A DNA stretch of 64,000 bases from Acaryochloris sp. CCMEE 5410 (GTDB lineage Bacteria > Cyanobacteriota > Cyanobacteriia > Thermosynechococcales > Thermosynechococcaceae), in NCBI RefSeq assembly GCF_000238775.2, contig NZ_AFEJ02000001.1, positions 4,402,001 through 4,466,000 of the forward strand. Direction: 5' to 3'. Both the position numbers and the translations under genes were made by a program. The notes beneath the pieces were generated by a model. The model did not search any database and was not told the origin of the DNA. It saw nothing but the letters and a program-made list of their open reading frames with translations. Shown piece by piece: positions 39,501-47,589 of this stretch (position 1 is its first letter; the number at the start of each line of letters is the position of its first letter).

Positions 39501-40202
39501 GCTAGTGGTGGGGGTGACCCAGATGTGCGGCTTTGGTCTGTGGAAACGGGTCAATGTCAGCATGTGCTAAAAGGACATAGCGATCAGGTTTGGTCGGTGG
39601 CTTTTAGCCCGGATCGTCAATCCTTAGCCAGCGGCAGTACGGATCAAACGGTGCGGCTGTGGGATGTGCAAACGGGAGAGTGTCTCCAGGTATTGCGGGG
39701 GCATTGCGATCGCATCTACTCCATCGCCTATCATCCTGACGGTCAAATCCTAGCTAGTGGCTCCCAGGACCATACGGTCAAATTGTGGCACGTCGATACG
39801 GGTGAATGCCTACAGACCTTGACAGACCATCAGAGTTGGATTTTTGCGGTGGCCTTTAGTCCGAGCAACGCTAGTCAACCCTCTATTTTGGCCTCTGGCT
39901 CCCATGATCACACCATTAAGCTTTGGGATGTACAAACGGGGAAATGCCTAAAAACCTTATGTGGACATACTCAGTTGGTCTGCTCAGTAGCCTTTAGCCC
40001 TGATCGTCAATATCTTGTCAGCGGTTCGCAGGATCAGTCCGTGCGAGTATGGGATCTCCAGACGGGAGATTGTTTGACGGTGTTGACGGCTCGGCTCTAT
40101 GAAGGAATGGATATTACCGGTGCCAAAGGGTTAACCACTGCCCAGCGGATTACGTTGCAAACCTTGGGCGCGATTGATCGTCAGCTCCTATCATCTGGGT
40201 GA
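36579..40202 (+). CDS. NB-ARC (STAND) NTPase with 14 WD40 repeats
   Basis: A 1207-residue signalling-type NTPase. Residues 1-75 form a small helical N-terminal domain (SSAWCRASYTSRSTLNRFWS) that looks like a helix-turn-helix. The NB-ARC domain (about 105-400) has Walker A GMGGMGKT at 137-144, Walker B LIVLDN at 212-217, and TSREQP and NPLAIKI as sensor and GxP-type motifs. A winged-helix and linker region follows with a short pentapeptide-like piece (LTVWQANLQGENLAQVNFAN). From about residue 555 to the end there are 14 WD40 repeats, enough for two seven-bladed propellers. STAND proteins switch by ligand binding and nucleotide exchange. The cognate ligand and effector are unknown; regulation, cell death or phage defence are possible roles. 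Confidence 0.93.
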   Translation: MADSLKASDWGLTLIDRARRIKRWNKTSSAWCRASYTSRSTLNRFWSGAAIRSEAFVAICEAVGVPWQDVVELDPNLADEEVSVATLTSTKSNLPSLTRQDWGDAPAINDFYGRLPELELMSDWMLQAHCRLIMVLGMGGMGKTALAANLAYSLTQEFEWVIWRSLRNAPPLDQLLTELIQFLSCQQETVQFPDNEQRLRHLMTYMRNARCLIVLDNAESILQEEDYQGRYLAGYEGYGEFFRWMSETAHQSCLLLTSREQPQGLIAQEGVNLPVKCLRLEGLPLGEGRELFQTKGQYVAQEQEWQAVIQRYAGNPLAIKIVASAIRDYFDSDIGQFLAFVQQGPFIFDDIRDLLARQFQRLTACEQEVMYWLAINREPLSFTDLKADLVKNVAFNDLMPVLVSLQRRSLIEKIRTGFTQQPVVMEFVTRELIEAATQEIVDGTPHLLRTHAWVKAQAQDYIRKTQESLILKPITDKLLDLLGTKTTIEARCQQILAPLHGQPYQDTAYIAGNVLHLLQRLEMDLSGYDLSALTVWQANLQGENLAQVNFANTDLSRTVFTEILGNILAATFSPDGELLATCDNHYNIRLWQIKTGQQVTLCQGHQNWIRAISFSPQPSEIQGEGYLLASACADHTVKLWQVSTGRCLRTLIGHTHEVFSVAFNHDGTLLASGSGDGTAKLWQTHSGQCLQTCEGHQGWIRSVAMPPQSASAHPPPVVMVTGSEDQTLKIWDLTTGECLQTGKGHHGRVRSVAFSHDGDYLASGSDDGTVKLWDFQTALCLQTYEGHRSGVYSVAFSPTAPILASGSADQTVKLWDCQADQCLRTLQGHTNQIFSLAFHPDGQTLACVTLDQTVRLWNWQTTQCLRTWQGHTDWALPVVFHPQGQLIASGSGDSVINLWDWQQQTAILKLRDHRSVVRSLAFSDDGRYLISGGTDQTVRIWNCQTGRCEKTFYDHPDWVFAVALASVSGQEGWFASGGGDPDVRLWSVETGQCQHVLKGHSDQVWSVAFSPDRQSLASGSTDQTVRLWDVQTGECLQVLRGHCDRIYSIAYHPDGQILASGSQDHTVKLWHVDTGECLQTLTDHQSWIFAVAFSPSNASQPSILASGSHDHTIKLWDVQTGKCLKTLCGHTQLVCSVAFSPDRQYLVSGSQDQSVRVWDLQTGDCLTVLTARLYEGMDITGAKGLTTAQRITLQTLGAIDRQLLSSG

Positions 40203-40227
40203 TCGCGAGGACGGGTGCCCTTTGCTG

Positions 40228-40674
40228 TTAAGACAGGGCTGTGACCTTGGCCCCGGTTAGTAAACCCAGCCATGAAACTAAGGCTAACCCTGCCCGGCTG
40301 GTAGTTAATTCGCTACTGTAAATGATCATTTCGGTTGTCTGGGTTAAATAGGAGCGCCATTGCCGAAATTGATCGGCATAGGCCCAAAGGTTATCCTCAC
40401 TCAAGCAGGTGCTGCCCACCTTTAATCGTCCTGGAGCGCTATGGCAGATCAAATGTAGGTTCGTCCAACCTTGAGATTGGCTGAGCAGGGATTTCATTTG
40501 AGCAATGCCATCGGTTTGAGCATTCAACACGCAAACTTCCATTCCGAGCAGTGGACTGGCGAGTAAATATGGATAGTTCTGAACTGCCGCATCAACCATC
40601 ACTAGGGTTGAGGTGGTCAAGGGACGATCGCCTGTGGGAGGAAAATTCTGGGGCAGGGATTGAGCGCTAAGCAT
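40228..40674 (-). CDS. stand-alone DUF4347 domain protein
   Basis: About 148 residues from ATG 40674 (TTG 40728 adds 18). It matches the DUF4347 domain that usually begins large cyanobacterial adhesins: TLVMVDAAVQNYPYL, GMEVCVLNAQTDGIAQ, TNLHLICHSAPGRLKVG and GLLTGAKVTALS. In the usual domain a GC(N/E) triplet follows the second block (YGCNVA-like); here the stretch is IYSSELTTSRAG, so the conserved Cys is absent. No adhesin repeats follow. It converges with the WD40 gene, 25 bases away, and its upstream side is cut off by an IS630-type element 80 bases away. It may be an eroded remnant or a small independent protein. Confidence 0.72.
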   Translation of the reverse strand: MLSAQSLPQNFPPTGDRPLTTSTLVMVDAAVQNYPYLLASPLLGMEVCVLNAQTDGIAQMKSLLSQSQGWTNLHLICHSAPGRLKVGSTCLSEDNLWAYADQFRQWRSYLTQTTEMIIYSSELTTSRAGLALVSWLGLLTGAKVTALS

Positions 40675-40754
40675 AATGGAGTCTCGATTAATGAAGAAAA
40701 TGCTAGTGCTGAGAGAGAGCAGAATCAAAAGTAGATATCACACTTTTTAGGATA

Positions 40755-41896
40755 TACTCTAGACGGCTAAGATATTAACTTTCTTAAAGGACTGAAACTT
40801 GAGTGATAGCAGGCTTGTGAGTTTCGCCTTATGCTCACCATTGCACTGGTCGAGGCACTGTTGAATGGCTCCCTTAAAGGCGGGGAAATCAGCATAATAC
40901 TTTGAGTAGAGACATTCTTTGCGCACAAAGCGCCAGAGCCGCTCAATTAAATTCAAATGGGGTGAATAGGAGGGCAAATAGACTAACTCAATATCGACGA
41001 TCTCAGCAAAGTCAGTCACCAGCTGGCATTTTTGATATCGGGCATTGTCTAAAATGACGCTGATGGGTATGACTGGGTCGAGTAGTGCGAGCTTGGCTAG
41101 CAACAGACACATGCTATGAGAGTTGATGTAGGTGTGGTTGGTGATACTGATGACGTCTTTGGTGACAGCGTTGAGTGCACCGAGAACATTGAATCGTTGA
41201 CGGCCAGAAGGAGAAGGGATGAAGATCCGACGAAGGCACCAGAGAAACCCCAGATAAGCCCGGTGAACAAAATGAGCAGCATCCACAAAAAGACAAGACG
41301 CTCTTGGCGTTGAGCTTCCTCTAATAAGGGTTCAAGGCGAGTTTGTCGAAACTGCTCTTGTTCCTCAATTTTCTCGGGCAGACTCGACTTTCCCGGCACA
41401 TACCCCACTTTTCGATAGCGACAACCGATGCGCTTGAGGAAGGCTTTGATCTGGGTTGGAGAACGCTTAATACCTGTCAATTGTTCAATGACTGCTTGGG
41501 CTTCTGCACTGGTGCGGGGCGGGTGTTGCTCAAAATAGGCTCTCACACTATCGCTATGAGCGTTGAGTGAACTGGGTTGACCTTTATATTCCAGGGTCTT
41601 CAGTCCTTCAATTCCTCCTTGTTGATACAAACGAAGGGTTTTGGCTAAGGTCGGACGGCTAATCTGACAAAGCTGGCAGATCTGGGCATGGGCAAGACCT
41701 TGACTCTTTAAGTAGAGGACTTCCATCCGTCGCTGTACCCGTGGGTGAGGGTGATGATAGCGTTCGTAATTGAGGTGTTGGATTTCCTCTGCGGTGAAAT
41801 CAATTTTAATCATGCAAATAGGGGAGTCGGTTGAGGGATACTCCCAGTCTGCCAAATCTCTCCACTACAATGTTAAGCCGCAAGTCGTCCGCAGTA
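40755..41896 (-). mobile_element. IS630-family insertion sequence
   Basis: A 1142-bp element with imperfect inverted ends: TACTCTAGACGGCT at 40755-40768 and, on the minus strand from 41896, TACTGCGGACGACT. TA dinucleotides flank it at 40753-40754 and 41897-41898, the duplication typical of IS630/Tc1 elements. The transposase reads leftward in two frames. It inserted upstream of the DUF4347 gene and probably separated it from its native promoter. Confidence 0.85.
40759..41813 (-). CDS. IS630-family transposase in two frames (frameshift at 41287-41291)
   Basis: The first frame from ATG 41813 encodes the HTH half (QGLAHAQICQLCQISRPTLA; RTSAEAQAVIEQLTGIKRSP) up to RQERLVFL. The -1 frame continues FVDAAHFVHRAYLGFLWC, then the DDE core with VILDNARYQKCQLV and LPSYSPHLNLIERLWRFVRK, ending at 40759. 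The frames join across a T5 run (A5 on plus, 41287-41291). IS630 elements sometimes use programmed -1 frameshifting, so the two-frame layout may be functional; the heptamer is not a perfect X XXY YYZ site, so a mutation is also possible. Confidence 0.8.
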
Positions 41897-41994
41897 TACC
41901 GATGTTGATCAGGAAATTTGCCTCACTTTTATCTCAGTTTTTCCCAGTTTTGCCTAATACCTCAAAATGTTTATGAGACCGTGCTTTCAGGGAT

Positions 41995-42909
41995 TTAAGG
42001 GGTAGAAAGTTGCGGAGGTATAACGGGGGAAAATTCTCCAAACTGCCATCGCAGTGGACAAGCATGACGAATCTCCCTCACCTGTTCAATCGTTACCCTT
42101 ACAAGGCGCTGGGCCCCATTGAACTGTTGCTGGCGAGGGTCATCCCACAATAGCTCTGCCTTGCCAGTCAATTGCAGCGTATGACCGTGGTCAAAATCTA
42201 TGATGAGTAGTCCCACCTGAGGGTTGACAGCAATATTTCCAAAAGACTGGAACATATTATTGCCTTTGTAATCCGGGAACAGGAGTTGATGCGGATTCAC
42301 CACCTGTAACACCCCTGGAAAGCCTCCTCGGTGGGAAATATCCGCTCCCTTCTTTGGATGGGCCGTAGCGATAAAAAACGTATCTGCATGGGCAATCCAA
42401 TCTTGCTGGGCGGACGATAGGTGTGATGCTGATTCTGCAGGGGTAGGGGTGGTCCTGGCATGGTCGCTAGATATCAAATAGCGGGTTTGAAGGTATTTCG
42501 GACAGTTGAAAAAGACCTGCTGGACCTGAAGTTGCATGCCTTGTTCGGTCACGTTTTCAGCATAGCCATTAACCCGTAAGCGACGGCGAGCTGATAAATC
42601 TAGGGTGAGAAGTCCTATGGCGGAGTTGGTATGAAGATTCTGGAGTAGTTGTGAGTCGATGGTGGAGATGGGATTCACGTTTAGCGTTTGGGGGCCGGTC
42701 ACGGTTAGGAAGCCGGGTGGACCGGTGATCAGAGAGGCCCATAGGCGACCGCTGGGGGCGATGGAACTTGCGATCGCAAAAGGTCTGGACCGTAAAAATT
42801 CAGTCGCTGCTGGCTCAAACCCGTGCTTAAGGGCACCGGATACTCGTTGGGCCGCAGCTTCCACCCCTGCTTGCTGTTGAACGGCCAGTTCTCCCTCATG
42901 AAAAGGCAT
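41995..42909 (-). CDS. pyridoxamine 5'-phosphate oxidase-fold protein
   Basis: A 304-residue protein with two split-barrel, FMN-binding-like halves. The N-terminal half has FAIASSIAPSGRLWASLITG and NSAIGLLTLDLSARRRLRVNGYAE; the second has DTFFIATAHPKKGADISHRG and NIAVNPQVGLLIIDFDHGHTLQLTGKA. This is the arrangement of the PPOX-type flavoprotein group. The Cys after FF in QVFFNCPKYLQTRYL is also characteristic. It may bind flavin or heme and act as an oxidoreductase; the substrate is unknown. It stands alone with a long noncoding stretch upstream. Confidence 0.87.
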   Translation of the reverse strand: MPFHEGELAVQQQAGVEAAAQRVSGALKHGFEPAATEFLRSRPFAIASSIAPSGRLWASLITGPPGFLTVTGPQTLNVNPISTIDSQLLQNLHTNSAIGLLTLDLSARRRLRVNGYAENVTEQGMQLQVQQVFFNCPKYLQTRYLISSDHARTTPTPAESASHLSSAQQDWIAHADTFFIATAHPKKGADISHRGGFPGVLQVVNPHQLLFPDYKGNNMFQSFGNIAVNPQVGLLIIDFDHGHTLQLTGKAELLWDDPRQQQFNGAQRLVRVTIEQVREIRHACPLRWQFGEFSPVIPPQLSTP

Positions 42910-43456
42910 GATTAGCTCCTAAATGAGATATATGAATAGACCCTGGTATTCTCACCTATAGAGATAAAATAGCTGATTTAATCCCTATAGTTAGATAAAA
43001 TCATCAACAGGGCCTATCAGCTCTTTTTATGCAGAAATATCACGAAATATTGGCTATTCTAATGCTAGTCCAGACGGTTCTCTTGAATAACCGAAATTAG
43101 AGCAGTGCCCTTGTTCATATCATTTTGAAACAGCATCAAAATGAGACGTAAATAAACTCTAGTGGAAGTAAAGGAAAGATGAGGATACAAGCTTGTGCTG
43201 GCCCGCTTTAGAGAGCTGTGATTTATATCACGCCAATCACTGGCTGAGAACATTACGATCAGGCTTGTGCCTAGATAGGCTAGAGAACATAACCTGAGAG
43301 ATATCCTATCAAGATTGGGCATGCTCATGAGTAAGAGAAAGCAAAAATCATGAGGACAGGATTTTTTCCGTCTAGCTGATTTGTCACTATCCAATCAGGT
43401 ATCCTTTAGGTATAGCTATCAAGGATATTTTTTGGCTTCTAACTACTAGTAACGGG
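42910..43456. other. intergenic region, no gene recognised
   Basis: These 547 bases separate the divergent PPOX and phosphodiesterase genes. A 109-codon minus-strand frame exists at 43065-43394 but has no family resemblance, no ribosome-binding site and odd composition, so I do not call it. Short near-repeats CTATAGAGATAAAAT and CTATAGTTAGATAAAAT lie at about 42957 and 42988. Confidence 0.5.
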
Positions 43457-44254
43457 ATGAAAAAAAGCTCACCTCTATTGATTGCTCAATTGTCGGACTT
43501 GCATTTATTTGCAAACCCTGACCGTGATCTCTTAGGGCTGAATACTTTTTCTTCTCTAGAAGCAGTCGTACAGAAATTAAAACAGCTTCCTGTCCTTCCT
43601 GATCAGCTATTACTGACGGGAGATTTAGCACAGGATGAAACTCCTCTTGCTTACCAACTGATCCAATCCTTAATTGCCCCCCTGCAAATCCCCACCTACT
43701 GGCTACCAGGGAATCACGACCATCTACCCACCATGCAGGCCACCTTTACAGCGCCTAGCTTTCAGGCTCAAAAGTCTTATCAGATGGGAGATTGGCACTT
43801 TTTACTTTTAGACTCTAGCGTGACTGGGAAAGTCTATGGCGGCTTGTCACCGGAGAGTTTAGATTGGCTCAATCAAGAACTAGAGCAGTGCGATCCCCAG
43901 CCCACACTGATTGCGCTTCACCATCCTCCGTTTGCGATTAAATCGGATTGGCTGGATCAAATTGGCCTCCAAAACTCGGACGATTTATTTGCCATTCTCG
44001 ATAGACATCCCCACGTTAAACTGGTGGTCTTTGGTCATATCCATCAGCAGTTTGAACATCAGCGTCGGAGTATCCATTATCTCAGTACGCCATCGACCTG
44101 CATTCAGTTTGCTCCTCACAGTAAAACCTTTGCCCTAGATCATGCACAGCCAGGATTTAGGCTCTTTCAGCTCTATGATGATGGCTCTTTTGAGACTGAC
44201 ATTCATCGCGTCATGTTTGAGAAAACCTTAGATTTTTCTGCCAAGGGATATTAA
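43457..44254 (+). CDS. cpdA: cyclic-nucleotide phosphodiesterase (CpdA-like metallophosphoesterase)
   Basis: A 265-residue calcineurin-like phosphoesterase. The metal motifs are all present: AQLSDLHLF (DxH), LLTGDLAQDE (GD), LPGNHDHLP (GNH(D/E)), ALHHPPF (H) and FGHIHQQFE (GHxH). The length and the GNHD-type site fit 3',5'-cAMP phosphodiesterases of the CpdA group, which lower cyclic nucleotide levels. The actual substrate is not proven by sequence. It probably acts in the cytoplasm. It forms its own unit. Confidence 0.87.
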   Translation: MKKSSPLLIAQLSDLHLFANPDRDLLGLNTFSSLEAVVQKLKQLPVLPDQLLLTGDLAQDETPLAYQLIQSLIAPLQIPTYWLPGNHDHLPTMQATFTAPSFQAQKSYQMGDWHFLLLDSSVTGKVYGGLSPESLDWLNQELEQCDPQPTLIALHHPPFAIKSDWLDQIGLQNSDDLFAILDRHPHVKLVVFGHIHQQFEHQRRSIHYLSTPSTCIQFAPHSKTFALDHAQPGFRLFQLYDDGSFETDIHRVMFEKTLDFSAKGY

Positions 44255-44345
44255 GGTTTTGTTGTTAATTTCATTTCGACGCTCGTCCTTCAGTATGCTG
44301 CTTATTAGAAGGATACTGAGTCTATAACCGCTCAAATAAATTTAT

Positions 44346-44699
44346 ATGCTAGCGCTATACATGCTTGGAGCGGGTCTGATTTTATCTGGCTTGTTTATGG
44401 GGTTGACATGGTTCGGTGGGCGGGTGGTTCGCCAACAAGGACCTAGGTTGGGATTTGTGGGGGCTGCCTTGATGATGGTGCTAGCCCTGCTGCCCTTTGG
44501 CTATCTGACGACTTATGTTTGGCGAGCATTTCAAGCCAATGGATGGGCAGAACGGGCCTATCAACTCTGTTTTACCGCTGCAGTGGCCGTGCCGATGTTT
44601 ACGGGCGTATGCTGTGCGCTCTTGTTACTGTGGGCCTCCTTAGTTGCCCAGCGGCGTCAACGTCGGCGGCGCCAGCGGCGGGTGCGTCCGCGGAGTTAA
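44346..44699 (+). CDS. small membrane protein with arginine-rich tail
   Basis: A 117-residue protein with three predicted transmembrane helices (LALYMLGAGLILSGLFMGL; GFVGAALMMVLALLPFGYL; AVPMFTGVCCALLLLWASL). It ends in a dense run of Arg, Gln and Lys (about residues 101-117). I do not recognise a family; cyanobacterial DUF3817-like or DUF2499-like small proteins have a similar size, but I cannot assign it. Its stop overlaps the end of the convergent STAND gene by 4 bases. Confidence 0.65.
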   Translation: MLALYMLGAGLILSGLFMGLTWFGGRVVRQQGPRLGFVGAALMMVLALLPFGYLTTYVWRAFQANGWAERAYQLCFTAAVAVPMFTGVCCALLLLWASLVAQRRQRRRRQRRVRPRS

Positions 44700-47020
44700 G
44701 GGGTAGTGGTACAGGCCAACACCCGCTGAACCTGACAGGGCGCATCCATGGCTGTGAAGAGTTGGGTCGCTTGGTGGAAGGCTTGGTTGCGATCACAGAT
44801 CTGATGCATGGCCTGATAGGTCAGCCCCCACTGAAAATACGCTTCTGCCAAGTCACAGGTAGCATTGAGGGGTTTGAGCAGGGCAATTGCCTGATCATGA
44901 TCGACCACTGCGAGGTTAAATTTGCCTTGCAGTCGGTGAATGACGGCACGTCCCGTTAGGGTTCGGGCCTGGATATGGGGATAGTGGCTGGCTTCTGCCA
45001 CGGTTAGGGCCTGTTCAAATAGAGCATGGGCTGAGAACAGGTCTCCAAGAGCGGTGTAGGTTTGGCCCAGGAGCTGCATAAAGAAAGCCAGGCGGGCGGC
45101 TTGTTCCGTCTTGGGCAGGCGCTCTCCCCAGGCTTGGGTGGCGAGCTGTTGTGCCTGCTCAGTCTTGCCGAGGTGAGTCAACACCAGGGCTAAGCAAATG
45201 GAAGCTTTTGGCACCCAACGGTCCTGGTCGGTTTGAGTGGCAATTTTGATTACCTGCTGGAAGCAATGGGCAGAATGTTCTAATTCCCATAAATCTATGT
45301 AGTACAACCCTAAACTGAGGTGGGAATCGAGGACTTGAATTTGAAAATGCCGGTGGTGGCGAGGGTCTAAGTTGGGTGATGCTAGGGCTTGAGTGGATAG
45401 GCTGAGGGAGTCTTTTTGTAGCGCAATCCCTTGGCGAATCTGCCCCGTGCTCCAGTAGTAGTCCGCCAGAATATTTTGGAGTTCGCAATAGCTGCGATCG
45501 CAGGGCAGATGCGTCATCAATGACGGTAACTCCCCCACTAGGGACTGGTGCAACCCCATCCGATAAAGGCTGCTGCCCAAGGATAAGTATTGCTGCCACT
45601 GGTTTTGGCGCACCTGGAGCAGTACGGCTGCCGCATGAGGATAGTCTTGAATGGCCTTGTAGTGATAAAAGGCTTCTAGGGCCTGCAAGGCATCTTCAGT
45701 GGTCGTCAGAGTCTGGACGCTATCGGACCAATATTGGGCGGCATAGCGGTGGGCCTGTTGCCAGTCAGGACTGGGCTGCAGACGGGTAATAGCGGCAGCA
45801 CGGGTGACGGGATGTAGCCAATATCGACCTTGGCGGCACTCCACCAAAGATCGGTTTTGCAGAGACATCAGACTGGCCCGTTGTTTCGCTTCTGGTACTT
45901 CCCAGAGCAAGGCTAAAACGCCTGCTTTTGAGAGGGTGGCTAGGGTCTGATACCGATAACACCCCAACCGACAAAATAGCTGATAGGCTTGGGGGTCCAG
46001 GTTTTGGAGACGGTCAATTTGATTATTAATCAGATGGGCGAGATCCGCCGCAACCAGTAAGTCCTGCTGTTGATCTTGCCAAAAAGCGGCTGCATCGCCA
46101 CCAAAGTCGGACCGGATCGACCCGCAGAGCAGGGTCATAGCCTTGGCATTGCCCCCATAGGCTCGATGTATTTGCGCTAGTAGCGTTGGGTCAATGGTCA
46201 GCTCCTGCAACTGAAAGTACTGCTGCCAAGCCTCTACATCTAAACCTGAAAGCCGGTAATGGTGTAGGTTGAGGCTGGCTTCACAAATGCGATCGCGACT
46301 CGTCACCAGGGTTAATCCCAAATTGCGAGGATCTGTCAGGACTCGAAATAGCTCCACATACTGGCGATGCTCTCCAATCAAGAGCCCTTGCTGATCTAGT
46401 GCAGGTTCCAGATTATCCACTAGGACTCCAATGGGGCGTTGGTGGAGATGGCGTTTTAAGCGATCTAGACTAATGCCAAATTCTAGTCCTGGCTCTTCAT
46501 GTAAATCCCGTGTTAACCATTCCTCCACCACCCGCTGGACCGAGGTGATATTGTCGGGCTCTTTGGCCATCAGTAGTTCTAAGACGATTGCAAAGTTTTG
46601 GCTCTGCAAATATTGCTGGGCCAATGTCGTTTTACCCAGCCCCCCTTCTCCTTGGATGGCAATGGCCGTTGCCCCTTGCTGGTTGAGGTGGTTGAGGTGG
46701 TGGATGGCTTGATGTCGCCCAACGAAGTCGAGCCGATAGGCCTGTTTAGATGGGACTGATCCATGCCTATGGACTGTCAGAACCTGGCGGAGGTTCTTTT
46801 TGGTGATTTTCTCGCCCAATATCTGGGATAAGAGCTTCCATAAATCTGACCCTACATCTTTGGCATGGCCTTCAGTACAGCCATAGGCATCGGCAATGTC
46901 AAAGTATTTGTATCCCAGCCAAACCTGCCTCAGAATCGTTTGCTGTAATTCGCTGAGACGCTCACCCGTTTGAGCAATCACAAGCTGTTCCACTTGTCTC
47001 AGGGCCTGATCTGCATCCAT
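44696..47020 (-). CDS. STAND NTPase with N-terminal HTH and C-terminal TPR region
   Basis: A 774-residue protein. Residues 1-85 are the helical domain typical of cyanobacterial NB-ARC proteins (LQQTILRQVWLGYKYFDIAD, then HAKDVGSDLWKLLSQILGE), probably an HTH. The NTPase has Walker A GEGGLGKT near 124-131, Walker B-like IGVLVDNLEP, and TSRDR as a sensor. A winged-helix region follows. From about residue 440 the protein is helical and tetratricopeptide-like (ASICLALVLTHLGKTEQAQQ; GDLFSAHALFEQALTVAEAS). It is likely a signal-transducing switch whose ligand is sensed by the TPR region; no effector enzyme domain is evident. It is a different architecture from the WD40 protein 5 kb away. Confidence 0.9.
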   Translation of the reverse strand: MDADQALRQVEQLVIAQTGERLSELQQTILRQVWLGYKYFDIADAYGCTEGHAKDVGSDLWKLLSQILGEKITKKNLRQVLTVHRHGSVPSKQAYRLDFVGRHQAIHHLNHLNQQGATAIAIQGEGGLGKTTLAQQYLQSQNFAIVLELLMAKEPDNITSVQRVVEEWLTRDLHEEPGLEFGISLDRLKRHLHQRPIGVLVDNLEPALDQQGLLIGEHRQYVELFRVLTDPRNLGLTLVTSRDRICEASLNLHHYRLSGLDVEAWQQYFQLQELTIDPTLLAQIHRAYGGNAKAMTLLCGSIRSDFGGDAAAFWQDQQQDLLVAADLAHLINNQIDRLQNLDPQAYQLFCRLGCYRYQTLATLSKAGVLALLWEVPEAKQRASLMSLQNRSLVECRQGRYWLHPVTRAAAITRLQPSPDWQQAHRYAAQYWSDSVQTLTTTEDALQALEAFYHYKAIQDYPHAAAVLLQVRQNQWQQYLSLGSSLYRMGLHQSLVGELPSLMTHLPCDRSYCELQNILADYYWSTGQIRQGIALQKDSLSLSTQALASPNLDPRHHRHFQIQVLDSHLSLGLYYIDLWELEHSAHCFQQVIKIATQTDQDRWVPKASICLALVLTHLGKTEQAQQLATQAWGERLPKTEQAARLAFFMQLLGQTYTALGDLFSAHALFEQALTVAEASHYPHIQARTLTGRAVIHRLQGKFNLAVVDHDQAIALLKPLNATCDLAEAYFQWGLTYQAMHQICDRNQAFHQATQLFTAMDAPCQVQRVLACTTTP

Positions 47021-47083
47021 GGTTGAGGGAACGATCTTTCCGTAATCTCCAGTCTAGCCCAGCCCTAACCAGGGATAGATAGG

Positions 47084-47121
47084 AAAAACCCCACCGGTAC
47101 TATGGCTAAAAACCGGTGGGG
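47084..47121 (-). terminator. strong rho-independent terminator
   Basis: On the minus strand CCCCACCGGT (from 47121) and ACCGGTGGGG form a perfect 10-bp stem, followed by five T (47088-47084). It therefore ends a minus-strand transcript coming from the right, which includes the short frame at 47167-47388 and possibly the dioxygenase/prfB unit. It also separates that unit from the STAND gene. Confidence 0.85.
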
Positions 47122-47166
47122 AAATGAGATCTGCTGTGAAAAATTGGTTAGAGGCTCTAAAACCTG

Positions 47167-47388
47167 TTAGGTATGGACATCTTGACTCAACACCCACGGT
47201 CCCACTTGCGGGAAACATGTCAGTAGACTGGTTTTGTCTGTCATTTGTTTCACAAGTCGGTTCTGAATAGAACCCCGACCTATGAGACCGTTACCAGTAC
47301 TGCTCAAGGATCCAGCTTGGGGCAGATAATTGGTCAAGTCCTCCGTATAGGCGGTTGGCACAGACGGAGGTGAGGACGACAAACTCAC
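47167..47388 (-). CDS. small hypothetical protein
   Basis: A 73-residue frame from GTG 47388. It is rich in Ser, Thr, Gly, Pro (SLSSSPPSVPTAYTEDLTNY; GSLSSTGNGLIGRGS) and ends LTCFPQVGPWVLSQDVHT. No family is recognised and no clear ribosome-binding site precedes it. The reason for listing it is that it is the only coherent minus-strand frame between the dioxygenase gene and the strong terminator at 47084-47121, about 45 bases downstream of its stop. The region could instead be an untranslated leader, an RNA gene, or the 3' end of the dioxygenase transcript. Confidence 0.35.
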   Translation of the reverse strand: MSLSSSPPSVPTAYTEDLTNYLPQAGSLSSTGNGLIGRGSIQNRLVKQMTDKTSLLTCFPQVGPWVLSQDVHT

Positions 47389-47589
47389 ATGGGAGTGACA
47401 GGAATGGCAGCTCGCTCAAGCTCGCGGGGTAAACCGGAAGAGTTGTGGCGGCTGACATCGCCTTACTTATTAGTATTCCAGCCTCAGGTCTGAGAACGTG
47501 ATGGCGCTCATGTGTACCTTGTATAAGCTGGGGTATAAGTTTTCTGGTGTGTGCAAAAAAAGACAGATTACCGCCAAACCCTGTGCATT

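Noticed and set aside
38280-40090. Regular repeats that could be taken for a CRISPR-like or satellite array
   Set aside because: They are the coding repeats of the WD40 domains, with a period of about 126 bases and changing sequence, not identical repeats with unique spacers.
43065-43394. 109-codon minus-strand frame between the PPOX and cpdA genes
   Set aside because: Unusual composition, no Shine-Dalgarno sequence and no recognisable domain.
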